From Orientallactaga sibirica (Eukaryota > Chordata > Mammalia > Rodentia > Dipodidae), in assembly GCA_036365145.1 (NCBI GenBank), contig JAEOAD010000034.1, forward strand, positions 18,443,501 to 18,507,500: a stretch of 64,000 nt of DNA. Direction: 5' to 3'. Shown here piece by piece: positions 12,201-25,435 of this stretch. Numbering within the stretch: the first letter of the stretch is position 1; each line of letters starts with the position of its first letter. The position numbers were made by a program, and so were the translations under genes. The notes under the pieces are model-generated. The model saw only the letters and a program-made list of their open reading frames with translations. It had not been told where the DNA came from and made no database searches.

Positions 12201-12324
12201 GCTTTGGGGGAAGTAGAGCAGACAAGAGGGTGTTGTCTTAGGTGCCTTTCCATTTCCTAAGCTGCCCCCATCTCTGTAGTGTTTCCTTTTGGATGTCAAA
12301 AGAAATTCCAAATTTTAAACATAG
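9201..12324. other. Mostly single-copy intron with old L2/MIR traces
   Basis: L2/MIR-like text occurs at about 9490-9680 ('tattgagcacttactgtatg') and again at about 10090-10170 in a diverged form. The rest, including 10200-12320, shows no recognised gene. Open frames of around 100-130 codons here lack exon signals and family resemblance. 11385-11545 is a repeat-free block listed separately. Confidence 0.5.
11385..11545. promoter_or_regulatory. Possible conserved non-coding block
   Basis: Repeat-free text with homeodomain-like TAAT cores ('cctaattacttcctta', 'ggtaattagtgg') and 'gtggccttatcttgac'. No conservation data are available; this is only a candidate. Confidence 0.25.
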
Positions 12325-12620
12325 CCTTAAAGGTCTGGCATGACTCAGTCTCTGTCCAACTCTCTTATGGTGACTCACTCACAATGTCTTGTCCTTGCAT
12401 CCCCAAATCTGTGTATCAGTCATGATGGACATTTTTACCAGGGTTTCAAAGGATCCCTATTTTGATCTGTTGTTTCTGATTGTTCCTGTGGATTTCCTCT
12501 GCTTGAAATACATTTTTCATTTCTTTACACGGAGAAATCCTACTCATCCCATGACTCCAGCAGAGATGTCAAATCCACCTCTGACACTTGCCTGATAGAG
12601 GCCAGATTAAATTTCCTAAT
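12325..12620 (+). mobile_element. L2 LINE 3' relic
   Basis: 'cctctgcttgaaatacattt', 'agaaatcctactcatccca' and 'atgtcaaatccacctctgac' follow the well-known L2 3' end. The reading frame through it is not a gene. Confidence 0.6.
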
Positions 12621-14137
12621 ATGGCTCCTATCATTGCCTCTGCTTATTCTATCATCAGTTGTCACATGGCAGTGAGTGCTATAAGGGCTCATCGTTCTCT
12701 TCATTTAGGAGAGCTCATGACAATATCTGTCTTGCATCTCACTGTATTGCTAGAGTCTTAGCATTGAATTGTCTTGGGAGCCACTCAGTGAATCTTTGTG
12801 GGTTGATTAAATGAATTCAGTTAAAAGATACAGATTAACTCATTTGTATCCTATGTATTTATTTCTTCCTCTACCCTGGGGTGTGTCCTAATAGTTACCT
12901 GGTAAGAACATATCCTAAAGGCACAAATGAGCATAATGAGGAAAAGGATTGAGGATGGCTGCAGCCTGCTTCCATCTGGGAAGTAATATTAGGGACAGGG
13001 TCAGCCCTGGCCATATTTCACATGGCAGCATTGGTGATTTCTGATACTGAGAGGTTATTTAGGGAGGTCACTAAACCTTCTCCAAACCACCTTCATGCTC
13101 CTACCTCTGTCGGCAAATCCATTGTTGGCAGTTCAAGGAGAGAGGAGGAAGCTGTGTGGTACTCTGCTGGGCAGGAGCCGGAGTCACAGCCCTTACCAGA
13201 GACACTGGGAGTGCCTTTCATTGGCGAAGTCATGAGCTATTTTGGAAGCTGAGGCCTGTGTTCCCTGAATGGGCTTTATTGAGAAGGGCCGGAGCCAAGA
13301 GGTCGATTCCAGACAGGCAGAATCCCCTGGTGGAGGTGGTGGAGGTGGCTGAGAGGGAAAGTCTTGATTGATTGTGTGGAAGGCAAGTTTGCATGTGAGA
13401 ATGAAGTTTCAGCTGCTCTGAGGTGGGATAGACAGAATATCCAGGCTGGTTTAATGTAGCTCATATTTTGTGTTTTGAAAAAAAATGTTCTTTTTGAGGG
13501 AGAGATAAATGTGTGTTTATGAAAATATTCCTTGTGGGAATGGACACACTCCAGCCTCAGGACTGTCAATCTAACCTCACTGCTAAACTAAATTAAGAAA
13601 AAAAATATTTCTGCTGAAAGGAAGAATCGGAATGCTTTGGTACTATTTTTTAGATTTATTAAATTCTGAACTTGACTCTAGGAACATAGATGGGGGAAAA
13701 AAATCATTATTCTTATTCTAACCCCCAGGATTCCACATTACTTGGTATGTTGAAAGAGTCTAATAATCTAATAATGCCACCAGAGACAGGAACGAGTATG
13801 GAAGATGCCCACAGCCCTCTGATTTGCTCAATGGGGCTTTGAGAAGGGGCTTCATATCGCCCGGGGTCTCCAGTTGCTTAGCTTTAGCCCCCCTTGTGTC
13901 TGCTAGGGTCTCAGGGCATACCCATCAACACCATTCAAACCCTCCTGCTTGCTGCTTCACTACACAGAGGCCTGGAGCCTGGTGAGAAATTCAGTCAGCT
14001 TCTGTTGGAAGAAAGAGAGACCAGCATCCAAGTGCAAAGACAAGGTCAGACTCACAGAGTCCATCTTGTGCCATTTATTGCCTGTGTGACACTGGATGAG
14101 TTATCTCTATTGTTTGGGAACTTGGACTGATGATGGC
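12621..14137. other. Single-copy intronic stretch
   Basis: No exon recognised. A GGA/GGT-rich patch lies near 13330-13350. Nothing further supported. Confidence 0.5.
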
Positions 14138-14150
14138 CTATAGTGCAGTC

Positions 14151-14201
14151 TTGTTTGTTTGTTTGTTTGTTTGTTTGTTTGTTTGTTTGTTTGTTTGTTT
14201 T
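14151..14201. repeat. (TTTG)n microsatellite
   Basis: About 12 units on the + strand. It is the expanded A-tail of the neighbouring antisense B1. Confidence 0.95.
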
Positions 14202-14338
14202 TCTAGGTAGGGTCTCAGTCTAGCTCAGGCTGACATAAAATTCACTATGTAGTCTCAGGGTGGCCTTGAACTCACAGTGATCCTTCTACCTCTGCCTCCC
14301 GAGTACTGGATTAAAGGTGTGTGCCACCATGCCTGGTT
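14202..14338 (-). mobile_element. B1-type SINE, antisense
   Basis: Body with 'tagctcaggctgacataaaa' and 'gtgccaccatgcctggtt'. Flanked by a 16-bp direct repeat with one mismatch: ctatagtgcagtcttg at 14138-14153 and ctataatgcagtcttg at 14342-14357. Confidence 0.9.
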
Positions 14339-14837
14339 TAGCTATAATGCAGTCTTGATGTGAGCATATGCAGCTGAGATTAGATACATGGTTATCTGAC
14401 GTAGTGGAAAGACCAGCATTCTGTTATTCTAAGTAATTATTCTGAGCTGGGGGTTGGTGTTGGGGGCTCAGGATCAAATCATGAATAAGGCAGTGCTTCT
14501 GTCCTCCCAGAATGTAAAGTTTAGCTCCAGGGCGGAGATCTCACAGTGTGGTTGGAGAGGGGTACAGCTTGATGCCACTCTTTAGGAAGGTTCTCTCTCT
14601 CCCATTCCATTTTAGGAGTCATTGAAAACTTTGCTGAGGGAGTACCCATGGATATTGGAAGCAGTATCTAGGCTTGACAGGGAGTGAGAGAGAAAGGGGC
14701 AGGAGGCCAGGAGACTCCCGATGGAGGGACTATCATGTGCATACTGGAGTGGTGAAAGGTACCATGGGTTACTCAGGAACGTAGACATTAGCTCCATATT
14801 ATAAAACTTACAAATTTTTATTACTTCCATTCTAAAC

Positions 14838-15055
14838 CAGTGGTTCTCAATGGAAAGTCACTTTACCTCTGAGGGAATAGTTGACTAAATTTGGAGACAT
14901 TGTTGGTTGGCACAGCTGATGGCATGAAGGACACTACTTGCATCCTGTGGGACAAGGCCAGGGGGGCTGCCCAGCATCCTACAGGCACAGGAGAGCACAC
15001 ATAACACTGGCTAATCTGCTCAAAATGTCAGTAGTTCCAATGCTGAGAGAGCCTG
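14838..15055 (+). mobile_element. MER5A-type (hAT-Charlie) DNA transposon relic
   Basis: Starts 'cagtggttctcaatgga', continues 'tttggagacattgttggttg', 'ccagcatcctacaggcacag' and 'caaaatgtcagtagttccaa', and ends 'gagagcctg'. Flanking 8-mers ttctaaac (14830-14837) and ttctagaa (15056-15063) resemble a decayed hAT 8-bp target duplication. Confidence 0.78.
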
Positions 15056-18008
15056 TTCTAGAACATCAGAAGGCTGCACAGCAGAGAAGGTGGATACTAT
15101 TGGATCAAGATGAATCACAGACTCTTCAGCTACTATCCCAATAGCTCCAAATCCCAGAGCTGACCACTCCTTTCTCAGAATGAAAGATCCACTGATGTTT
15201 CCTGGGACTTGACTTTATCCTTCTCAATTATTCACCAGCAGCCATTTGTTCCACAGCCTGAATCAGTTGTGATAGTAAGCTGTTTAGTAAGATCCGCCGA
15301 AGTGGGGCACACAGCTTTGGTAGATGTCTGTAAAGCTTTGGAACTGAGTTATTTATATGGCTGGGAAAGCCACAGAGGGGTCTTGTGATCTGAGGTTGAG
15401 TCCTTGCAGCCAGAGATGTTTATGACTTTCTCAGAGGTAAAAATACTTTCCTAAATATCTATTCTTGATCTAGCATTTGATCTAAGCATGTGGCTGTGTG
15501 ATTTTCTGTAAACTCTCACTGGTGCTTCTATTTAGAACAGAAATATTCACAGGGCACCACCTTAAGATAGTCATCATTCAACATGTTACATCTCATGGGT
15601 TACCTTTCCCATCACATTTCACAGGTAAGAAAACAAAGACACAGAGTGAGAATACCACTTCCAAAAGCCCCAGAACCTGGGCTAACATTCAGGGTCCTTG
15701 GATTCAAGACAGATCATGTTACCATGGGTGGAAGTGGTTGTGTATTTCTCACTACCTCTGCTCATAGTTTGGCTTTACTCTGTAACTGATAACATGAAGT
15801 GAAATAAACAGATAATGCACCATGCCTATCCCTGCTTGACAGAATGGTCGAGGAGACATGTGATTTTAGGCATCTAGATCTTCATGAGTGAGCATAAATG
15901 ATTAGGCAGCTGATCATCTCAAGCTGCATTTGCCAGCTTCACATTGTAATACTGAGGCTTCTTTGGGTTCCTGTAGTTCCAGGAAGGTCTTCCAAATAAT
16001 TGGGATAGGACCCTCTCCTGATAAGCCACACTGAAGTATTAGGTTTTGAATGTCTATTATGAGAGCTTAGGGTAGAGGAGGAACTTCTGACTTTATGGTC
16101 ATATTGTCCATAAGGAAACCAAGCAGCTGTGTGAAGAAGGTGGTGGATCTGAAGCTACACGAGTTTGGAAATTGTGAGAATGCTCTGGAGTACCTTGAAG
16201 AGAAGCAGGAGGTAGAGATTGTGGTGATTAAGAAGGTACAGGTGACATTATGGAGTTAATTATGGACAATAAAGTGAGAATCTGAGATAAGAAACTCATG
16301 GCCACCACTTCCTAACTCTGTTACCTTAGACTGGTGATGTAACTTCCGTGAGACAGTTTCCTCATTGATTCCAAGAAGGAACTAGTGTCCTATGTAGACA
16401 GGGCATGGCCTGGAATAATTTCTTTTCATTTTACCTCTGAAGGTCATTGAAGACAGCCCTTTCTGATGATTTCTTACATTTTTATTGCACAAAGCCACCT
16501 CATGTGGAAGCTAATTAAAGTGAAGATTTCTATGTTCGTTCCATGTTCCTGTTGGAGTCCAGTATGGACCTTGGCAGCTTGTTTCACCAAGCAGCACAGT
16601 GGTCCTTACTGATACTAAGCCTCAGTTTCCTCAGCACTTACACAGGGGATGTAACCCTCCAAATTCTCTAAAGAAAATGCATCCCCTCATGCAGACAAAC
16701 ACAAATTCACATTCTTACTTAAGACATCTTTGACTTGATCTTATTTTCAGTGAGTCAATTATAATACTACTGATTTGAGCCTATGGTGAGATAGAAAAAA
16801 ATATGGGGTTGGGCAGCCTGCATTTCCCACTAGCTGCCTTATGGATATTGGCTGTTACCACTTTCACATCCAAATATCTTGGTCTCAGTTGCTTGATGGG
16901 GTAAATGGTGGCCCACTGGTAAGAGTGAATGTAGTCATCTCATTTATTCTTCATAATGCTCTTGAAGAATGAAATTTTAGCTCCCATTTTACGGAAGAGT
17001 AAACTGAGGTCACGTGCATGAGATATACAGGTATAAAGTAGTAGAATTATGACTTTAGTATATTTTGGCTCTATTAAATATATCACTGTGCTGCAAGGAT
17101 GAAGGACCAGCCAAACACATTGAGTGAGTATTAAGACCAACATACAGAAGGTACAACTCTAAACCTTCATAAAACCTCTCAGTCTGAGACCTTACTGCCT
17201 ATTTAACAAAATCACATTTGGAAAGGAGCAGAGCCCTTAATTATTACTTTGATCTTATCAGAATAAATGGTTCTTTTGGAGCAAATGGTTCACTCCTTGG
17301 AAGAGAAAGGATTTTCCCATGAGCGAATGGAAGAAGCAATTTTCTAAGTGGTTTCCTGTGTAAAACAAATGTGCCTTAATTTTCTTCCCACAGAGACTAC
17401 TTTGGACTCCCTGCCCCCCTTCTCTTAGCTGAGCCAGCACTAGGTTTAGTCCATCTGGAGATTTTACAAAGTGCTTTATAATAACGAGACCTTGGAAGCT
17501 CTGTGACACAGGGTCCCTTCCAGGGCCATGTCACGTGGGTAGAGAAGCAGATGGCTCAGACATAGAGGGCTTAGGCTGTCACCTGGCCTGCACATCTGCC
17601 TGGGTTCTTCATTGTCCATCCAAAACTGAGGATGTATTTGTTCTGTAGCCCCTCCAGCAACATGTTTAGTGGTCTCTAGCTCACCTATATTTGAAGGGTA
17701 TAACAGGAAGAGCCCCATGCTGGGTAAACAGGAAAGGGATGACTCATGCCTGAACATATAACAGCACTAAATTAACACAGACATTGGGTTCTTGGCCTCC
17801 CTGTTCCACGGATTCCTCAACATCTGGTGAATCTCACAGGTATTTTCTTCTTACACTCAGGAAAAATCCTTGATGGGGTCCCTGGAGAATTTGGACTTCC
17901 TAAATTAAGAGATAACTGGTTATACAGTGCTAATAACAATGAATAAGATGTTCAAAATTGAGATTTGTTAGGGAAATTTATAAACATTTCACATATAATC
18001 ACAAATAG
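15056..18008. other. Single-copy intron with MIR relics
   Basis: MIR-like segments occur at about 16300-16400 ('ccttagactggtgatgtaac') and about 16885-17060 ('cccattttacggaagagtaa'). A 54-codon charged frame at 16095-16259 is discussed in the findings. No gene assigned. Confidence 0.5.
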
Positions 18009-18222
18009 AGGCCTGGAGAGATGGCTTAGCAGCTAAGACATTTGCCTGCAAAGCCTAAGGATCCAGATTTGATTCCCCAGTACCCATGTAAGCCAGATGT
18101 ACAAGGTGGCACATGTGTCTGGAGTTTGCAGTGGCTAGAGATCCTGGTGTGCCCATTTTTTTCACTCTCTCTCTCTCTGCCTCTCTCTCTCTCTCAAATT
18201 AAAATAAACAAAATTTTTTTAA
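18009..18222 (+). mobile_element. Jerboa-type tRNA-derived SINE, sense
   Basis: One of only two sense copies. Box A-like 'gagatggcttagcagctaag', box B-like 'gatttgattcc', then 'ccagatgtacaaggtggcac', 'gtggctagagatcctggtgt', a (CT)n block and a short A-rich tail. Confidence 0.88.
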
Positions 18223-18254
18223 TTGCAAATATGATATTCACAAAACTCAATGTA

Positions 18255-18400
18255 TAGGCATTATTTTTACCCTATTTGAAACTTGGAGAAACTGAGGAAT
18301 GAATAAACTAAGCAACATCTCAAATGTTTACCAATAGTCAGTGGCAGGGTTGGGATTTGAACCTAGTCAGGCTGGCACTGGAGACCACACTTTGACTGCT
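18255..18400 (-). mobile_element. MIR SINE relic
   Basis: 'aacttggagaaactgaggaa' and 'gtggcagggttgggatttga' are the standard MIR antisense core. Confidence 0.6.
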
Positions 18401-19849
18401 GTGATGCCCTCCTTTACTGATGGTATGATGCTGCTTGGCAGTACCATCTCATTCAACTGGATTTTCACGCTGAGCTCCTGGCAAAGGAGCATGACCATTC
18501 TATATATCTCACTGAATCCAGCTCTTGGCCCTGAGTCACAGCATCTCTCTGAAGTGATCAAATAAGGGTTAACATTTACCTTATTCTGTGGTGTCTCTAA
18601 GGCTAGTCAGTGCTATGACTAGTAAGGTTTGCTCTTTCTTGCATGGAAGTTTGAATTGTGATAAGACAGTGCCACTGGAGATTTAATGGCTGGCAATGGA
18701 TAGAATCACTGCTTCTCCAAGTGATATGCAGGCTCACTGGGACAGTGCCTTGAAAAGAGTAAAAGGCCTAGGCTTTATCATACTAATGTTGAGGACATTG
18801 AGATAGGTGCTAGACTTCTGGAGACAGAGCTACAGTCTTGGTTCTGCTATTTATTTACCATGTAGTCTTCAAAATGAGGCTTAGCCCCTTTGGGTGCTCA
18901 GTTTCCCACTTATAAAATGAGGTCAAGAACTTACACTCATTAATTGACTAATTCATCAAATCTGCACCTAGTACCTACTATTTCCCAGGTATTATTTTAG
19001 TCTCTGCTGACTCAGCACTGAAGAAAAGCTGACTGAGCCACACTTTAGTTTCCTCAGTGCTGGCCTTCAAGGTGCCCAGCATCAACCACTGAGCCTAATG
19101 GTAGACAGGTGGAAAGTGAATGCAAAGGCACGGAGACAGGGATGGCTCTGAGGCTCTGAAACCCCTTCCAGGAATACAAGATGATTTCAATAACACAAAC
19201 AGCTCCAGATGTCTCATTTCAGCATCCTTGGGTAGAACCAGAATAAGGGAATAAAGAGAAATAAGAAAAGAGATAAGGTAAGAGAGGAATTCATGGGAGC
19301 CAGGGAGCTGTCCTGGGTCCCAGATAGAGCCAGAGGGCACCCTCCTGTCTTCACCAGACCCCTTGAGCTCAACATCTTTATTTGGAAAATTTCTGACCTC
19401 CTTTGTCTCCTGAAGGAAAAAGGACCTCCCAGGCCTAAGTCTGCATCTGTGAGGGTCCACTCATTGTCTGGATATCATGAAGCTGCTCACCTTCCCCTAG
19501 CCTGTGCTTTATTCTTCTCCCCACAATGTCCACAGGGAAGTCCAAAGATGGGAGGCCAGCAGTGTTCTGGCTCCTGGAATCAAAGGATCCCATCTATTTG
19601 TTATAGGCAGGGGCAAAGTGATGAATAGTTGTGTCTTCATCCCAAGAGCATATTATCAGAAAGTATTCAGGCATGCGAATGCAGGCTGCCCTGACCACAT
19701 AAGCGGAGGATAGCGCTAGTTCTATGGGGTCATTATCACAAGGTACTGGGCTCCTTTATATCCATTCATCATACTGCAGCCCACACACTGGAGTCCACAA
19801 ACCACAAAATGTATGAGCAAGGGAAAATTCCATTTGAAGGCCTACTGGA
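18401..19849. other. Intronic stretch with a MIR copy at about 18810-18960
   Basis: The MIR landmark is 'ctcagtttcccacttataaa'. An L2-like piece follows near 18960-19040 ('tgcacctagtacctactatt'). The remainder shows no gene. Confidence 0.5.
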
Positions 19850-20175
19850 CTAGGGAGATAACACAATCAGTAAAGTGCTTGCCTTGCAAACATGAGGATC
19901 TGAGTTCAATTCCCAAATCCCATGAAAAAAATGCCAGGAACAGTAGTCCTTGCCTATAATCTCATAGCTGGGGAAGTGGAGACATGAGAACCACTAGAAC
20001 TCCCTGCCTAGCCTAATTTGTGAGTTTCAGGCTAATAAGAAACCCTGTCAAAAAAAGAAAATAAGGTGTACAGCATTTCTAAGGGATAACACCCAAAGTT
20101 GTTCTCTGGCTTCCACAAATATATGGACCCATGTGCATGCACACTTGCATATACTCACACATGCACATGTGTATA
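19850..20175 (+). mobile_element. B4-like SINE, sense
   Basis: 'gggagataacacaatcagta', 'caaacatgaggatctgagtt', 'tgcctataatctcatagctg' and a CA-rich alternating end. Diverged, with a split A-run. Confidence 0.65.
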
Positions 20176-23100
20176 TACACACACATGAATGAAAAGAAAG
20201 TTCTACCATACTCTTCTCTTCCTCCTTCCTTTCCCCCTCCATACTTATGTGCCTCCTGTGCTGTATTTATTTCTCTTACTTATTCTTTATCTTTCTTATT
20301 GAATTCCCAAAGTCATCTTGCAAATTTTGATCTGATTATTCTTCATTTAAGGATGGATAACCTGGCAAATTTAGAGAAGCTGGCTATTCAGAAAGTATTA
20401 TGTGCTCTACTTTGGAGACCTCTTGAATCATGATAGTACCTGATTTCAAACATCCTATGTCAGGGAGGCATGAAGTGGGAAGTGGTGATCTGCACAGGGT
20501 GGAAAGCCAGAGAGTAGAGAGTTTGGCCTAGGCACATTTCTTTCTGTCAAATGTTATATTGTGGAGCACATCAATGTGTTATATCTCAGAAATGAGATTG
20601 GTATGAGAATCTACCTCTTGATATTGTGGATCGTCTGTGGGGTGATTCATGTGGGCCACTTAGTTAGAAGAGTCATCATTGTCTATTATAGCTACCATCT
20701 ATCCTTAGCTTGTGTGGTCAGGGCACACTGTACTTGCATGCCTAGAGATTTACTCTCTGAAATAAAGTTGTCTATGTTCAGATACTTCATTGTGGGTTTT
20801 TATTTTCCCTGTTGATAAGTGTCCCTACTTTAATTGAAGACCTCCATGTGATGATGAATCCAAGGAGATGGTGTTGAGGGGAGCTGTCTCACTCCAAGAT
20901 GAAATTCAGTATAGTGAAAAGTTATGGTCATGGGTCCAAAACCTCAACAATTGCATAAAGCCTTCAAGAAAGAGAAAGGACATGAGTATTTATTGAAACA
21001 GGGTCCTTCAGACTGTACAGAAATCATGACAGCCCACCTGGTACTGTTATTCCTATTTTATAGACAAGTTACACCTTAGACATTTGGAGTGACTTGTCCA
21101 AGTTCCCATATCAGATGAAGACTCCAGCTGAGAAAGTCAATTGGGCTGCCCCCCAGTCACATTCTGTCCTTTTGCCCATCACTGGAGCTAAGCTTGCTGT
21201 CAGCAGAGATGGCAAAACACTGTGTCCACGCTGTTTTAATAGCTCAGTGAAGTTCACAGGCAGCGCCTCTGGGCTGTGGTTCTTAAAGAAAACTGAGAAA
21301 GAGGCACTGCAGTTCTGCTACTAAGGATTATGGAAGGACTTCTTAAACATTAACCTGCTTATCTCTTGAAATAGGGAAAAAGGAAAGAAAATAGCCCTGC
21401 ATAATAAAGTTCCCAAGGATTCTGAAGGGTTTCAGGTCACCTAGATAAATGTGCTCAGCTCAGTGCAGTTCTACAAAGGCTAAAGGCTCAAGATTCAAGG
21501 GATTTTAGTGGCAAGCATCCAGACATATTAGAGTTGTTACAAGTATCATAGCTTCATTGTGATGGGATTAATAATTATCTAACACTGTTATGATTAGATC
21601 TGAGAAGGAGACAGATGAAGAGGACTTAGACAATAAAAACTTGCAAAACTAGTGTCACAGGTGCTTGACTCAGATTTTTGTAAATTCATGGTTAATTTTC
21701 AGTCTTTAACAATGAAATCTGAGTTTGTCTTTGATGGTGGGACTGCTGTTCTAGGTTGGCTACTGATAGGAGGCCCATCTTCAATGTTACGAGGACCCTC
21801 ATTCTCCTGTGATGCTATCTGTTCAGAAGAAGTTGGTTTTCCCAACTTTATGGCACTGGAATGTTTAAATTCATAGTGGGCCTGAGTGTTTATCTCTGTG
21901 CATCTACCTGTGAATTAGACAGATAAATTGTTAGCAGTACTTTATGAAAACAATCCAAATGAACCCTCAGTAGCCATGCATGTCTCCATCCTTTACAGTT
22001 AGCTGTCCTTGGGGAATCAAGTCTCAAGTAGTGTCTAGCACTGCATTAGAAATCTGCTAAAAGCCTCTCTGTGTTTGTTAGGGAGGTGATACATTGTGCT
22101 TTTGTTTTGTTTCTGAAAATGATGGAACTTTTAGACAGAGAGGGTTAAAAATAGACCTAAGAGACAAGGGCATAAGTGTCAAAACACAAAGGGGAAAAAT
22201 ACAGAAAAAAATCCATTCTGAGGGATAAATAAAGACAAGTGTGGTTGGATCTCAGATTCAAGGATGTCATTATCATCTTCTGATTGGCCTTTGGTCCTCA
22301 GTACACATCCAAGATTATCTTCTGAGCCATTGTTCATGGAAGATTTACATGTTTCACCATGAGTTCTTCCCAAGTGGCCGACATGTCAAGGCTGGACAGT
22401 GCTGGAGACTCCTGGCCTGTAGAATCCCCATTTGTGAATCAGTAATATCAATCACTTGTGTATCCTCAACACCGTATATTTTTTGTGACTGCACAGGGGT
22501 ATCACTGGTTCTGGAAACTTCCCTTGGATGCTTCTGAAGGCAGTATCATTCATCCCCCCGCTGGGAACTACCTCTCTGTCAAATGCATTTCCCATGCTAT
22601 ACTATAGTGTATGTGATGGACCACCTTAAGGCTTCACAGGCATTAGAGACCTTATTTAATTCCTCTTGAATCATGGGTCTTCCTGGTTCACAGGCTGCTT
22701 TAGAGCTATAGCTAAATCAATGTGTGAACCTCCCACCAGGAGATCCAAGGCATAGTCTGAGTCCAGGATTGTACTTTGCTGGGACTCTCAACCACACATG
22801 TTCCCCACAGGATTCCTTCCATCAATGTGCTGCACAGGGACTCACGTGCAGGCAGTGAGGGAGGAAATTGATTGTAATTGCCACCCAGGGTTAGGTGTGA
22901 AGACCCTGTGTGCTATAATGAATAAAGCTTATAAACATGTGTTCTTCATCCTGGCTTCATTTCCCTTAATAAAAGTTAGGCAGGGAGAGGGGAAGGGATT
23001 TTAAAGGTAAAAATGTGTTAACAAACAAATGGGTGCAGGCAGACCTGCAGAATTTGCAAACTTCCATTTGGGGGTAAGGCATCATGGAGAAATGGAGAGG

Positions 23101-25194
23101 AAGACATGTGGTCTGGGTGCATTTTCCATAGGTCTGTTATAGTAATTCTATTGGTATCTTGAAAGGATTCTACACATTTCAAATGTGGAATAGCCTTGTT
23201 TTTCTGATCCCTTTACTTTAGATGTAGCAAGGCCCAAGTCCCAGGAAGGGAATGATCTTGTGAAAAGTCAATGGCAGTGCTGACATGGAGCCCTGGATTT
23301 AGGAACCAGGACTAGACCAATAATTTCCCAGACCTCAGTGATTTCAGTCATCCTTATCAGATTGGCTTTATTTGTATTTTTCATTTGTTTCACTTTTTCC
23401 TTTTATTTCTAAAATAGTACATGCATTATCAATGAGGACTTTAATATCATAAGAATATATGGAAAACCAGCATCACTTACTGAAATTAGAAGGCCAATAT
23501 AAAAATAAGTACAATGAAAGCGAAAACAGTGCTGTGCTAACAGCCCACTTCAGATTTGAGTCTAAAGTCCGCTCATTCTGGTTTGGTATGGAAGACCTGA
23601 CAGGCACATCCCTCATGTATTAACAAAGGGGGTGAAAGAATGGGAGGGGGATAGAATTGTCTCATCTTATGTTTCCCAATTACTTCATCTGATAAAGATA
23701 GTCTGTGTATACATCCTGTCTACCATCATTACATACTTTTATACACTCTGGAAAACTTCTTGTTGTATTAGGCACAAGAGAGAAATGTTAGGGAGGAAAG
23801 GGAGTTTACCTTCTGGTATAAACTATGTGTTTTCCCTGGGGTATGGGTATTCATTTTCCATATAGTCAGCTGCCCTACTGAAAGACTGGGAAGATAGAGA
23901 GAGTAAATGGCCCAAAGCTTTCTGTGAACTTACCAGTGGAGGTGCTTTCCACTCAGCCTTCTTAACTGTGCATTACAGCCATAGAAAGGGATGGCTTTGA
24001 GACTCTTTGTAATTGTTGCTTTGCCAAAGAGGCCAAGAAGAGCTTCCACAGGGATGATTCATGAGTGTCTTGAAAAGAGAACTTGTTCAGTTAGTAAGTG
24101 TTCACAAGTACTTGCTCTTTGCTAGAAACTATTCTAGGCTATAGGGGAACATAGCAGTGAAAAAAACAGATTTAAAAACAAAACAAAGCAAAACAAAAAC
24201 CCTTTTGCCTCTATGCAATTTATGATATAGTGTGCATCTCTGTGTGGGAAGGGGCAATAACAAGTATCCATAAAGCAGTAAATAATGAGAGTGATTAGGA
24301 GAGGGTGCTGGCTATTGGATTTATTCTCCTGCACTTACCCTTATACACTGGGTCACTTATCTTGGCTTCTCCATTTCTGTGTCTGCAGAACAAAGATGTG
24401 GGTGATATGTCTGGTGCCAGTGCTGAGATCGTGGGTGAACTTGTACTCCCTTCTGGTTGTTAAGGCCAACAAGGAAGCAGAAAGAAATCCATGAACTGTC
24501 ACTTTTGGCTGGGTCCCAGGAGCCAAAGTGACATATATCTGTTTCTGGTGGGAAGCAGGGGTCTAGAAGCCATTCTTGACTGGGCATGAGCAGGGTCTAT
24601 AGAGATAATTTCATTAGGAGGCTAGGGTTAGAAATCAATTAGGAATGTTATGTCTTCCTTATATCTTTTTGTAGTGCAGCTTTTTTTTTTTTTGTATGCC
24701 TACCATTTATTGAGGGATTGGATCTATGCCGATGCTGTACTAAGCACTTTTCATGTATTATCTCAATTAAGCCTCCGTAGCCCTGTCTTATGTTGTCTTT
24801 TCCAGAGACAGACCCTAGGTCTAGGAGATGAATACTAGTAATTTATCTGAGAGGTGGTCCCAGGAAGGGCCCTGGAAGAGAGATAGTTAAGGTAGAGAGT
24901 AAGTGAATGGTATTAAACTGAGCAGAGATCTGCTACAGGGAACAAATGGAAAACTGTAGGGAATGAAGAGACCTCACATAGGTTAATCTCAGGCTGGGGT
25001 TTATTCTCTACATCCCTCTGTCACTGACTAAAGGAGATTCCAGGTGAAGACAAGGGGAAGGAGGGATGGATGCAGAATATTAAAACTCTTTGGTGTTGCT
25101 GACCTCTCCTACATGAGAGTTAGGGAATCACTTGAGCTGAGACTAGAAGTACTTATGGAAGCAAGCTCTGCTGGCCTGCATTGTCATCCCACAG
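20176..25194. other. About 5 kb of mostly single-copy intron
   Basis: MIR-like relics are visible at about 21025-21120 ('tattttatagacaagttaca'), about 23190-23315 and about 24690-24830 ('accatttattgagggattgg'), and an L2-like piece at about 24080-24300. No exon, RNA gene or young repeat seen. Confidence 0.5.
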
Positions 25195-25435
25195 AATGCA
25201 CAGGGGATTGGTTTCAATAGCCACTCCGGTGCCAAAATTTGTGGATGCTCTGGTCCCTTTCACAAAATAGTTTAATACTGTATGTAACCTACATTCATCT
25301 TCCACGTACTGTAAGTCATCTCTAGGTCACTTCTAACACTTAATACAATGAAAAGGCTGAGTAAATTGTTCAAGTGCATTGTTTTAGGGAATAATGACTA
25401 GAAAAAAGTATATGCATGTTCAGTATGGATGCAAT
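25195..25435 (+). mobile_element. Tigger-type DNA transposon relic
   Basis: 'caggggattggtttcaatag', 'tttgtggatgctctggtccc', 'tctctaggtcacttctaaca' and 'ttttagggaataatgactag' match the internal text of MER2/Tigger-group non-autonomous elements as I recall it. The 3' inverted terminus is not recognisable. Confidence 0.7.

Noticed and set aside
18009..18090. tRNA gene
   Set aside because: The box A/B-like words belong to the head of a tRNA-derived SINE; no complete cloverleaf is present.
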